17,081 bases of DNA from JAWXBM01 sp034440115. Lineage in GTDB: Bacteria > Pseudomonadota > Gammaproteobacteria > Xanthomonadales > SZUA-36. Below the pieces are notes generated by a model, which saw only the letters and a list, made by a program, of their open reading frames with translations, did no database searches and had not been told where the DNA came from. Positions within the stretch are counted from its first letter, which is position 1; each line of letters opens with the position of its first letter. Of the stretch, positions 1 to 7,424 are shown in pieces. The position numbers and the translations under genes are program-made. The stretch lies in contig JAWXBM010000124.1 of the NCBI GenBank assembly GCA_034440115.1, positions 1-17,081 of the forward strand, read 5' to 3'.

Positions 1-27
1 CCCCATTAAGATGATCTATTGAATTCC

Positions 28-32
28 AGGAG
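28..32 (+). promoter_or_regulatory. Ribosome binding site of aspS
   Basis: AGGAG lies 8 nt before the ATG at 41. It is a close match to the Shine-Dalgarno consensus at good spacing and fixes the start of aspS. Confidence 0.75.
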
Positions 33-40
33 TTTTCAGC

Positions 41-1804
41 ATGCGTACGCATTTGTGTGGCGAAATTACCGATAGCCAGGCCGACCAGCAAGTCACTTTG
101 TGCGGCTGGGTGGACCGGCGCCGCGATCTCGGTGGCTTGATCTTTCTGGGCCTGCGGGATGTAGCCGGTATTGTGCAGGTGGTGGTTGAGCCTGACAGTG
201 CTGCCTTTGCGGGTGCCGAAAGCCTGCGTAATGAATACTGTGTGCGTATCAGTGGGACCGTGCGTCTGCGGCCTGAGAGCCAATGGAATGAATCCATGGC
301 GACCGGCCGCATCGAAGTTTTGGCAGAAAAGGTAGAACTGCTCAACTCCTCGGCTCCCATGCCCCTGATGATGACGGACGAGGATGGTGAGGAAGTGCGG
401 TTGAAATACCGTTACCTGGACCTGCGTCGCCCGCGCATGCAGCGCAATCTGAAATTACGCGCTCGCTTGTACAAGGCCATTCGTGCCAGCCTCGAGCAGC
501 ACAAATTTACCGAGATGGAAACCCCGATCCTGACCAAGGCCACGCCGGAAGGAGCACGTGATTATCTGGTGCCCAGCCGCGTGCATGCTGGCCAGTTCTT
601 TGCCCTGCCGCAGTCACCGCAGTTGTTCAAGCAGTTGCTGATGATGGCTGGGATGGACCGCTACTACCAGATCGCCCGCTGTTTTCGTGATGAAGATCTG
701 CGCGCTGATCGCCAGCCTGAATTCACCCAGTTGGATATCGAGATGGCCTTTGTGGAAGAGGCTGACGTACAGGCTCTGGCTGAGCAACTCATAGGCGATG
801 TATTCCGTGACACGCTGGAGGTCGAATTGCCCAGCCCGTTCCCGCGTTTAAGCTGGCGCGAGGCCATGCAACGCTTTGGTTCCGACAAGCCGGATCTGCG
901 CATTCCGGGTGAATTGGTGGATGTGGACGAGTTCGTTCAACAGGTTGAATTCAAGGTGTTTTCCGGGCCTGCCAATGACCCGGGATCGCGCGTTGCGGCG
1001 CTGCGAATTCCCGGCGGAGCGGAGCTGTCACGCAAGCAGATCGATGACTACACCCAGTACGTGGCGCGTTACGGCGCCAAAGGCCTGGCCTGGATCAAGG
1101 TCAATGACGCCAGCACTGGATTTGACGGCTTGCAGTCGCCCATCACCAAATTTCTTGATAACAAAGCCTGGCAAGGTATCGCCTCGGCAACCGCAGTTGC
1201 ATCCGGCGATTTGCTGTTCTTCGGTGCCGGCGATTGGGCCGTGGTCAGCAATTTCATGGGTCAATTGCGGGTGCGCAGCGCGCTCGATCTGGGGCTGGTT
1301 CAGGCAGGCTGGCAGCCTTTGTGGGTGACCCAGTTCCCCATGTTCGAATGGGACGAAGATTCCGGTCGGCATATGGCCATGCACCACCCTTTTACCGCGC
1401 CGGTGGAGGCCAGCCCGGATGCGCTTAAAGCCGACCCCTCAGGCTCATTGTCGAAAGGATATGACATGGTTTTGAATGGCGCTGAGATTGGCGGTGGTTC
1501 CATCCGTATCCACACCCCGGCCATGCAACAAGCGGTATTTGATCTGCTCGGCATTGCGCCCGAGGAAGCCAAGCTCAAGTTCGGTTTTTTGCTCGACGCC
1601 CTGCGTTACGGTGCGCCACCGCATGGCGGCATCGCCTTTGGCCTGGACCGCATTGCCGCCCTGATGTCCGGTGAAGATTCCATTCGCGACGTGATTGCTT
1701 TCCCCAAGACCACTACTGCGCAATGCTTGTTGACGTCCGCGCCTTCTGAAGTGCCAGCCGTCCAGCTCAAGGAATTGCACATCCAGACTTTGGCCAAAGG
1801 TTAG
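41..1804 (+). CDS. aspS: Aspartyl-tRNA synthetase
   Basis: This class IIb synthetase charges tRNA-Asp with aspartate in the cytoplasm. The 587 residues match the usual bacterial length. An N-terminal OB-fold anticodon-binding domain (about 1-105, with CGWVDRRRDLGG at 21-32) is followed by the class II catalytic core: the flipping loop TPEGARDYLVPSR (168-180), motif 2 around RCFRDEDLRADRQPEFTQLD (213-232), a bacterial GAD insertion domain in the middle (about 285-420), and motif 3 near the C-terminus (GGIAFGLDRIAAL). The ATG has a good AGGAG site. Residue 30, after RRRD, is Leu as in the discriminating E. coli enzyme; non-discriminating AspRS that also charges tRNA-Asn usually has His there, so a tRNA-Asp-specific enzyme is inferred. 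rarD follows after 5 bp, suggesting a shared transcript. Confidence 0.98.
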   Translation: MRTHLCGEITDSQADQQVTLCGWVDRRRDLGGLIFLGLRDVAGIVQVVVEPDSAAFAGAESLRNEYCVRISGTVRLRPESQWNESMATGRIEVLAEKVELLNSSAPMPLMMTDEDGEEVRLKYRYLDLRRPRMQRNLKLRARLYKAIRASLEQHKFTEMETPILTKATPEGARDYLVPSRVHAGQFFALPQSPQLFKQLLMMAGMDRYYQIARCFRDEDLRADRQPEFTQLDIEMAFVEEADVQALAEQLIGDVFRDTLEVELPSPFPRLSWREAMQRFGSDKPDLRIPGELVDVDEFVQQVEFKVFSGPANDPGSRVAALRIPGGAELSRKQIDDYTQYVARYGAKGLAWIKVNDASTGFDGLQSPITKFLDNKAWQGIASATAVASGDLLFFGAGDWAVVSNFMGQLRVRSALDLGLVQAGWQPLWVTQFPMFEWDEDSGRHMAMHHPFTAPVEASPDALKADPSGSLSKGYDMVLNGAEIGGGSIRIHTPAMQQAVFDLLGIAPEEAKLKFGFLLDALRYGAPPHGGIAFGLDRIAALMSGEDSIRDVIAFPKTTTAQCLLTSAPSEVPAVQLKELHIQTLAKG

Positions 1805-1809
1805 TCAGA

Positions 1810-2715
1810 TTGGAAACCGGCAACGAACATTCCCGGCTGGGTGTGTCCGCAGCATTGGCTGCGTTTGTCACCTGGGGTGTCGCGCCGATCTATTTCAAAT
1901 GGCTGGGCGCAGCGCCGCCGCTGGAAATCATTGCGCATCGTGTACTTTGGTCTTTGCCTGTATTAGTAGGATTTCTGCTGTGGCGGGATGGCCGCGCCTT
2001 CTTTGGCCGTATGCGTTTGTCCCGGCGCCAGATCATCGGCTTGCTGATGTCGGGCTTGATTCTGGCAATCAATTGGCTGCTGTTCGTATGGGCAGTCAAT
2101 AACGACCAGGTCCTGGCCACCAGTCTGGGCTATTTCATCAACCCGCTGTTCAACGTTTTGCTCGGCTATCTGTTTTTGCGCGAGCGCTTGAGCCCGTTAT
2201 CGCTTGCTGCCGTGCTAGTAGCGGCTTTGGGCACCGCCTATCTAACCTGGTATTTGGGTGTTGCGCCATGGATTTCACTGGGCATTGCGTTCAGCTTTGG
2301 GAGCTACGGCCTGCTGCGTAAAAAGCTTGATGTCGGGCCCATGATCGGGCTGTTATGGGAAAGCATTCTGCTCAGCACTCCAGCCATCCTCTATCTCATT
2401 TGGGTATCAGTGCATCAAGATGGGGCATTCGGCCATGTTTCGGGTCAGTTGGATATTCTGTTGGCTTTATCCGGGTTAGTAACCGTATTGCCTTTGATCT
2501 GGTTTAACGTCGCAGCCCGCAATATGACTCTGGGTACACTGGGATTCTTCCAGTACATCTCGCCAACTCTGACTTTCTTGCTGGCCGTGTTCATTTATGG
2601 CGAAAATTTTACCCGGGGTCACGCCGTGGCTTTCACCTGTATTTGGTCGGCTCTGCTGGTGATCTCCATCGAGCGGCTGGTGCGTTCCCACCGGCAGCGA
2701 AATAATCTGCGGTGA
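1810..2715 (+). CDS. rarD: RarD-family EamA transporter (DMT superfamily)
   Basis: A 301-residue inner-membrane protein with about ten hydrophobic segments, the size of RarD. The start reads SAALAAFVTWGVAPIYFKWL, followed by IIAHRVLWS, which matches the RarD signature (a WG-APxYFK stretch and EI--HRxxWS). Other typical stretches are NWLLFVWAVNNDQVLATSLG and GFFQYISPTL. E. coli RarD is named for a chloramphenicol-related phenotype; its natural substrate is not established, so none is assigned. The start is a TTG at 1810 with AAAGG at 1796-1800 at proper spacing; no better start gives the conserved N-terminus. It lies 5 bp after aspS and before the yebC promoter, so it probably rides on aspS transcription. 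Its place between aspS and yebC is unremarkable for a passenger gene. Confidence 0.9.
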   Translation: METGNEHSRLGVSAALAAFVTWGVAPIYFKWLGAAPPLEIIAHRVLWSLPVLVGFLLWRDGRAFFGRMRLSRRQIIGLLMSGLILAINWLLFVWAVNNDQVLATSLGYFINPLFNVLLGYLFLRERLSPLSLAAVLVAALGTAYLTWYLGVAPWISLGIAFSFGSYGLLRKKLDVGPMIGLLWESILLSTPAILYLIWVSVHQDGAFGHVSGQLDILLALSGLVTVLPLIWFNVAARNMTLGTLGFFQYISPTLTFLLAVFIYGENFTRGHAVAFTCIWSALLVISIERLVRSHRQRNNLR

Positions 2716-2752
2716 AATTTTGTCCTGCACACGGAGCGCATTGTCGGGTTCG

Positions 2753-2761
2753 TGATAAAAT
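2753..2761 (+). promoter_or_regulatory. Probable extended -10 promoter of yebC-ruvCAB
   Basis: TGATAAAAT contains the TGn extension and a TAAAAT -10 hexamer (5 of 6 consensus) at 2756-2761, 48 bp before the yebC ATG. No convincing -35 lies 16-18 bp upstream, as expected for an extended -10 promoter. It sits in the only sizeable gap between rarD and yebC. Confidence 0.5.
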
Positions 2762-2796
2762 CGCCGGTTTGTTCAAGTATGTAAATCAATATATAT

Positions 2797-2803
2797 AGGA
2801 AGG
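2797..2803 (+). promoter_or_regulatory. Ribosome binding site of yebC
   Basis: AGGAAGG lies 6 nt before the ATG at 2810. It is a strong Shine-Dalgarno match and predicts high translation. Confidence 0.7.
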
Positions 2804-2809
2804 TTTCTC

Positions 2810-3547
2810 ATGGCCGGACACAGTAAATGGGCCAATATCCAACACCGCAAAGGTAAAGTTGACGCCAAGCGCGGCAAAGTTTTCACCCGCATCAATCGTG
2901 AATTATCTGTGGCCTCGAGAGAGGGCGGCAGTGATCCCGATGCCAATCCCCGTTTGCGGCTGGCCGTACTTAAGGCCAATGCCGTCAACATGCCCAAAGA
3001 CACCATTGAGCGCACCATCAAGAAAGCCGCCGGTGAGTTGGAAGGCGTTTCCTACGAGGAAATCCGTTATGAAGGTTATGCCCAAGGCGGCGTGGCAGTC
3101 ATGGTGGAATGCCTGACCGATAACCGTAACCGCACCGTTGCTGAAGTGCGACATGCTTTTTCCAAGCACGGCGGCAACCTCGGCACTGACGGTTCAGTGG
3201 GCTATCTGTTTTCCAAGCTGGGCGTGCTGTCTTATGCCCCCGGAGTCAGTGAAGACAAGGTGATGGAAGCCGCGCTGGAAGCAGGCGCTGACGATATTGT
3301 GACCGCTGATGATGGCTCCATTGAAGTGCTGACCTCGCCCGAAGCCTATGCCGAAGTGGTGGAAAAAATGACCACTGCCGGCCTGCAGCCGGAAGAGTCC
3401 GAAATCACCATGCGCGCCAGCCTGGAAGTAGAGCTGGACGTTGAAATCGGCCGCAAAGTGGTCGCGTTTCTGGACCTACTTGAAGATCTGGATGATACCC
3501 AGGCGGTCTACAACAACGCCATAGTGCCTGACGAGGCTTATGACTAA
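2810..3547 (+). CDS. yebC: YebC/PmpR-family regulatory protein
   Basis: A 245-residue cytoplasmic protein of the YebC/TACO1 family, full length. The hallmark N-terminus MAGHSKWANIQHRKGKVDAK is present, followed by RINRELSVASREGG and the NMPKDTIERTIKKA stretch. The acidic C-terminal half (TADDGSIEVLTSPEAY, then FLDLLEDLDDTQAVYNN) is also family-typical. Members were described as DNA-binding transcriptional regulators (PmpR in Pseudomonas); later work on YebC/TACO1 proteins points to help for ribosomes on proline-rich stretches. The sequence cannot decide between these. The gene has its own promoter-like element and a strong ribosome site. The usual partner ruvC follows 43 bp later. Confidence 0.95.
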   Translation: MAGHSKWANIQHRKGKVDAKRGKVFTRINRELSVASREGGSDPDANPRLRLAVLKANAVNMPKDTIERTIKKAAGELEGVSYEEIRYEGYAQGGVAVMVECLTDNRNRTVAEVRHAFSKHGGNLGTDGSVGYLFSKLGVLSYAPGVSEDKVMEAALEAGADDIVTADDGSIEVLTSPEAYAEVVEKMTTAGLQPEESEITMRASLEVELDVEIGRKVVAFLDLLEDLDDTQAVYNNAIVPDEAYD

Positions 3548-3590
3548 TTCTCGCCAATCTGTTGCATTGACAATGGCAGCCGGTTAGGCC

Positions 3591-4085
3591 GTGCGCATAC
3601 TCGGCATTGATCCCGGTTCGCGTGCCACAGGTTACGGCTTTATCGAGGTAAGCAAGAGCAAAACCATCTGTATCGCCCACGGTGTGATCCGCACCGCTGG
3701 TGGTGATTTCCCGGACCGATTGGGGGTTATTTTCGCTGGCATCCGTGATCTGCTGCAGCAACACAAACCTGACCAGGTTGCGGTCGAGTCCGTGTTTGTC
3801 AGCCGCAATCCCTCATCGGCGTTGAAATTGGGCCAGGCCAGGGGTGCTGCCATTTGCGCGGTGGTTTCCGCGGGGCTTAAAGTGGCTGAATATTCACCAC
3901 GATCGGTGAAGCAGGCGCTGGTAGGCCGTGGCGCTGCAGACAAAAATCAAGTGCAGCACATGGTCTGCGTTTTGCTGCACCTGAGAGAGCGCTTGGAAGA
4001 GGACGCAGCCGACGCGCTGGCTGTGGCATTATGTCATCAGCACACCAGCGAAACGCTGGTGAGAATGCAAAAGCTGCAGGGATAA
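3591..4085 (+). CDS. ruvC: Holliday-junction endonuclease RuvC
   Basis: RuvC is the dimeric resolvase that nicks two strands of a Holliday junction held by RuvAB. At 164 residues the protein is close to the usual length. The four catalytic acidic residues sit at the E. coli positions: Asp7 (ILGIDPGSRATGYG), Glu66 (VAVESVF), Asp138 and Asp141 (EDAADALAVALCH). The start is a GTG at 3591. It is the only usable start for the conserved MRILGIDPG, because an in-frame TAG lies just upstream at 3585-3587. The ribosome site is weak (TTAGG very close to the GTG), so translation may depend on yebC or be kept low. ruvA starts 4 bp after the stop. Confidence 0.96.
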   Translation: MRILGIDPGSRATGYGFIEVSKSKTICIAHGVIRTAGGDFPDRLGVIFAGIRDLLQQHKPDQVAVESVFVSRNPSSALKLGQARGAAICAVVSAGLKVAEYSPRSVKQALVGRGAADKNQVQHMVCVLLHLRERLEEDAADALAVALCHQHTSETLVRMQKLQG

Positions 4086-4089
4086 GAAC

Positions 4090-4689
4090 ATGATAGCCCG
4101 CCTGTCCGGAATCCTCATTGCCAAGCAACCACCCTTGTTGGTGATTGATGTCGCCGGTGTCGGATACGAAGTCGAAGCGCCTTTGAGTGTTTTCTATGAC
4201 CTGCCCGAAATCGGCAAACCGCTGACTTTGCTGACTCATTTGCAGATCAAAGACGATGGCCACAGCTTGTTCGGTTTTGCCAATGAAGGCCAGCGGACCT
4301 TGTTCCGGCAATTGCTCAAGATCAGCGGCATCGGTGCCAAGCTGGCCCTGACGATTTTGTCGGGCGCCAGCCCAAATGAACTGGCGCGCTTTGTAGCCGA
4401 AGGCGATTCAGCCTCGCTGACCCGCTTGCCCGGCATCGGTAAAAAAACCGCTGAACGTATCATCATCGAATTGCGTGACAAGCTGGATCATCTGGCCGTT
4501 TCATTCGCGGTTATTGGCGGTGGGGCGAATCCAGTAGCAGCCAATGCCGCCAGCGAAGCCACTCATGCCTTGGCCTCTTTGGGCTTCAAGCCAATGGAAG
4601 CCAATCGCCTGGTGCGTCTGGTAGCTCAGCCGAATATGAGCGCAGAAGATATAATTCGCCTGGCTTTGCAGGCCACGATCAACAAATGA
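4090..4689 (+). CDS. ruvA: Holliday-junction branch-migration protein RuvA
   Basis: RuvA tetramers bind the four-way junction and load the RuvB motor. The 199 residues are full length. Domain I is an OB fold (MIARLSGILIAK onward, about 1-64). Domain II holds two helix-hairpin-helix motifs, LLKISGIGAKLALTILSG (about 74-91) and LTRLPGIGKKTAERIIIEL (about 109-127). A flexible Ala/Gly linker (about 140-155) leads to domain III, the RuvB-contacting three-helix bundle that ends SAEDIIRLALQATINK. The ATG is 4 bp after the ruvC stop; the purine-rich GCAGGGA overlapping the end of ruvC can serve as ribosome site, so ruvC and ruvA are likely translationally coupled. Confidence 0.96.
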   Translation: MIARLSGILIAKQPPLLVIDVAGVGYEVEAPLSVFYDLPEIGKPLTLLTHLQIKDDGHSLFGFANEGQRTLFRQLLKISGIGAKLALTILSGASPNELARFVAEGDSASLTRLPGIGKKTAERIIIELRDKLDHLAVSFAVIGGGANPVAANAASEATHALASLGFKPMEANRLVRLVAQPNMSAEDIIRLALQATINK

Positions 4690-4706
4690 GATTGGGCTGA
4701 TAAACC

Positions 4707-5753
4707 ATGAGCCAGCCTTCAACGGATGATCGCATCATTGATCCCGACCTGGGTGCAGAAGAGCAGGACTCGGAGACCAGCCTGCGGCCGCGCACTCTGG
4801 CTGAGTATATTGGCCAGCCGGCCATGCGCGAGAAATTGAGTATTTTTCTGGAAGCAGCCAAGCGCCGCTCGGATTCACTGGATCACGTGCTGATTTTTGG
4901 CCCGCCTGGTTTGGGTAAAACCACGCTGGCGCACGTCATTGCCCATGAGATGGGCGTAAACCTGCGGCAGACTTCTGGCCCGGTGCTGGAGCGGGCCGGT
5001 GACCTGGCCGCGCTGCTGACCAATTTGCAGCCGGGTGATGTGCTGTTCATCGATGAAATTCATCGCTTGTCTCCGGTAGTTGAGGAAGTGCTGTATCCGG
5101 CGCTGGAAGATTTCCAGATCGACATCATGATTGGCGAAGGGCCGGCCGCACGCTCCATCAAACTGGAATTGCCGCGCTTTACCCTGGTGGGCGCTACCAC
5201 CCGAGCAGGACTTTTAACTTCTCCTTTGCGTGACCGTTTTGGCATTGTCGAGCGTCTGGAGTTTTACAGTGCTGAAGAACTGTGTCGTATCGTCACTCGC
5301 TCCGCCGGGATATTGGATATTCCTTTAGATGCCGAAGGTGCCATGGAAATTGCCCGCCGCTCTCGCGGCACACCACGGATTACCAATCGCTTGCTGCGCC
5401 GGGTGCGGGATTTTGCTGAGGTCAGAGGCGATGGCTTTATTGACCAGGGGATAGCGACAGCCGCCATGAGCCTGTTACAAGTGGACGAGCAAGGCTTCGA
5501 TACCATGGACCGCCGCTTGCTGCAATTGATCATTGACACCTTTGATGGAGGCCCGGTGGGGGTCGAAAGCCTGGCTGCAGCCTTGTCCGAGGAACGGGGC
5601 ACGGTTGAGGATGTACTGGAGCCCTATTTGATCCAACAAGGTTATCTGGCGCGCACCGCACGAGGTCGGATTGCGACATCCAAAGCCTACCGGCATTTAG
5701 GGTTGAAATCGCCTAAAGCGGCAACCGATTTGTTTGACGAAAAAGATGGCTAA
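4707..5753 (+). CDS. ruvB: Holliday-junction branch-migration helicase RuvB
   Basis: RuvB is the AAA+ hexameric motor that pumps DNA through RuvA-bound junctions using ATP. The 348 residues are full length. Visible motifs: Walker A GPPGLGKTT (65-73), Walker B LFIDEIH (113-119), sensor 1 GATTRAG (162-168), the arginine finger in SPLRDRFG (172-179), sensor 2 in RGTPRITNRLLRR, and a C-terminal winged helix with EDVLEPYLIQQGYLARTARG. The ATG is 17 bp after ruvA, without a strong ribosome site, so coupling to ruvA is plausible. It completes ruvC-ruvA-ruvB in one direction. The acidic N-terminal extension (DDRIIDPDLGAEEQDSE) is common in RuvB. Confidence 0.97.
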   Translation: MSQPSTDDRIIDPDLGAEEQDSETSLRPRTLAEYIGQPAMREKLSIFLEAAKRRSDSLDHVLIFGPPGLGKTTLAHVIAHEMGVNLRQTSGPVLERAGDLAALLTNLQPGDVLFIDEIHRLSPVVEEVLYPALEDFQIDIMIGEGPAARSIKLELPRFTLVGATTRAGLLTSPLRDRFGIVERLEFYSAEELCRIVTRSAGILDIPLDAEGAMEIARRSRGTPRITNRLLRRVRDFAEVRGDGFIDQGIATAAMSLLQVDEQGFDTMDRRLLQLIIDTFDGGPVGVESLAAALSEERGTVEDVLEPYLIQQGYLARTARGRIATSKAYRHLGLKSPKAATDLFDEKDG

Positions 5754-5837
5754 GCAAGGGGCAATTGAAGCGCCGGCAGGGAATCTATTGCAACTGAACA
5801 GGTCAATTATCCTGGTGTAGGGCAAAGCAGAAGAGCT

Positions 5838-6260
5838 ATGGGTGAAGTAGAACAGCCTCCCTTCGTGTGGCAAATTCGCGTGTACTACGAAGACACCGAT
5901 GCGGGTGGAGTGGTTTATCACTCGAATTATCTGAATTTCTTTGAACGGGCTCGCACCGAATTTCTGCGTGCCAAAGGCATACACCAGCAGGATTTGCGCG
6001 ATAAGCACAAGCTGATCTGGGTGGTGCTGGATATGCAGATTCGTTTCCGCAAGGCAGCGAAGTTGGATGATGAATTGCAGGTAACGGCTGAGCCGACCTG
6101 GGTAAAGGGTGTACGGGTCGGTTTCCGGCAACGTATGACCCGAGTAGCGGATGGTGTGGAAGTGGCCACCGCCGAATTGAGCGTGGCCATGCTGCACGCA
6201 GACAATCTGAAGCCGGCACGCATGCCGGCCTGGTTAGAATCGGAGTTGACGAATGGGTAG
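5838..6260 (+). CDS. ybgC: Acyl-CoA thioesterase YbgC, first gene of the tol-pal cluster
   Basis: A 140-residue hotdog-fold thioesterase of the 4-hydroxybenzoyl-CoA type. YbgC hydrolyses acyl-CoAs (short-chain or acyl-ACP linked, depending on species) and associates with phospholipid-synthesis proteins. The family signature reads RVYYEDTDAGGVVYHSNYLN followed by FFERARTE; the second Asp (about residue 21) aligns with the catalytic aspartate of the 4HBT family. The gene begins the conserved ybgC-tolQRAB-pal-cpoB order. The ATG at 5838 has a modest purine-rich site (AGAAGAG). It lies 84 bp after ruvB; I found no convincing promoter in that gap. Its last codons overlap tolQ by 8 bp, implying coupled translation. 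Confidence 0.94.
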   Translation: MGEVEQPPFVWQIRVYYEDTDAGGVVYHSNYLNFFERARTEFLRAKGIHQQDLRDKHKLIWVVLDMQIRFRKAAKLDDELQVTAEPTWVKGVRVGFRQRMTRVADGVEVATAELSVAMLHADNLKPARMPAWLESELTNG

Positions 6261-6939
6261 TGAGGTGCAGATCTGGCAACTGGTGATGCATGCCAGTTGG
6301 TTGGTAAAAGGCGTAATGCTTATCCTGCTGGCGGCTTCGGTCGCATCGTGGATGATCATTTTCAACAAACGGCAAATGTTGCGCAAAGCGCAGTCTGAAG
6401 CAGACAAATTCGAAGAACAATTCTGGTCCGGCACCGATCTGACCAAGTTGCACGAAGGCATCACTTCCGGACATCGCATTGCCAACGGCATGGAAAAGAT
6501 CTTCGATGCCGGCTTCTCCGAATTCACCCGCATGCGCCAGCAAGGCCGCATGACGCCCAATGCCATGGTAGAAGGCGCGCAGCGTTCCATGCGTATCGCC
6601 CTGACTCGCGAAACCGAGGAGCTGGAAAGTCATTTGAATTTTCTCGCCACGGTGGGCTCTACCAGCCCTTATGTGGGCTTGTTCGGCACGGTGTGGGGCA
6701 TCATGACTTCCTTCCAGGCATTGGCCAATGTCAACCAGGCCACCATCGCCATGGTGGCTCCGGGCATTTCAGAAGCATTGGTAGCCACTGCAATGGGCCT
6801 GTTCGCAGCCATACCGGCCGTCATTGGTTATAACCGCTACTCCAACCAGGTCGAGCGGCTGGAAGTTCGTTACGACAATTTCAAGGAAGAATTTTCCAGC
6901 ATCCTGCAACGCTATGCGCACAGTGTGAGCCAGGAGTAA
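6253..6939 (+). CDS. tolQ: Tol-Pal system proton-channel subunit TolQ
   Basis: TolQ forms the pentameric inner-membrane stator that, with TolR, uses the proton motive force to energise TolA during outer-membrane constriction. At 228 residues it is the usual length. It shows the MotA/TolQ/ExbB pattern: TM1 about 14-37, a large cytoplasmic loop, TM2 about 132-157 (TSPYVGLFGTVWGIMTSFQA) and TM3 about 166-192 (APGISEALVATAMGLFAAIP). The channel-lining Thr residues of TM2 and TM3 are in these stretches. The ATG at 6253 sits inside the end of ybgC (8-bp overlap), and tolR begins 6 bp after the stop. Confidence 0.97.
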   Translation: MGSEVQIWQLVMHASWLVKGVMLILLAASVASWMIIFNKRQMLRKAQSEADKFEEQFWSGTDLTKLHEGITSGHRIANGMEKIFDAGFSEFTRMRQQGRMTPNAMVEGAQRSMRIALTRETEELESHLNFLATVGSTSPYVGLFGTVWGIMTSFQALANVNQATIAMVAPGISEALVATAMGLFAAIPAVIGYNRYSNQVERLEVRYDNFKEEFSSILQRYAHSVSQE

Positions 6940-6945
6940 GCGAGC

Positions 6946-7419
6946 ATGGAACCTTTAAGGGTAAAAGCCCGTCGACGCCCCATGGCTGAAATCAACGTCG
7001 TTCCCTACATCGACGTCATGCTGGTTTTGCTGGTGATTTTCATGATTACCGCACCGTTATTGAATCTCGGCGTGGAAGTGGAGCTACCCAAAGCCGATGC
7101 TGAGCCAATGGAGAATAAACAAAACGAAGAACCCCTGGTGCTTACCGTGTTACGCAATGGTGATCTCTACCTCAATGCCGGTGGCGATATGGCCGGAGCC
7201 AGTGGCATGATCGACCCGGAAACTCTGGTAACCACGATTTCCGCCATCGTACGACGTAATCCGGAGTTGGAAATACTGGTGGGTGGCGACAAACAGGTTG
7301 AATACGGCCAGATTTATCAGGCCATGGTGCTGCTGCAAAAAGCCGGAGTACAGAAAGTCGGTTTGATGAGCGATCCGCTGGACGCGGACTTGGGCACGGC
7401 AACTGACTCGGAACGCTAG
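6946..7419 (+). CDS. tolR: Tol-Pal system protein TolR
   Basis: An ExbD/TolR-family protein of 157 residues, somewhat longer than E. coli TolR. A short cytoplasmic N-terminus precedes the single TM helix, about 22-41, with the signature EINVVPYIDVMLVLLVIFMI. Asp23 in that helix is the proton-carrying residue expected of the family. The periplasmic domain follows, with VELPKADAEP (family-typical) and ILVGGDKQVEYGQIYQAMVL near the C-terminus, the dimerising, peptidoglycan-binding fold. TolR works with TolQ as the proton-driven stator. The start ATG is 6 bp after tolQ with a short GGAG-type site (CAGGAG) overlapping its end. tolA follows after 5 bp. Confidence 0.96.
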   Translation: MEPLRVKARRRPMAEINVVPYIDVMLVLLVIFMITAPLLNLGVEVELPKADAEPMENKQNEEPLVLTVLRNGDLYLNAGGDMAGASGMIDPETLVTTISAIVRRNPELEILVGGDKQVEYGQIYQAMVLLQKAGVQKVGLMSDPLDADLGTATDSER

Positions 7420-7424
7420 AACGA

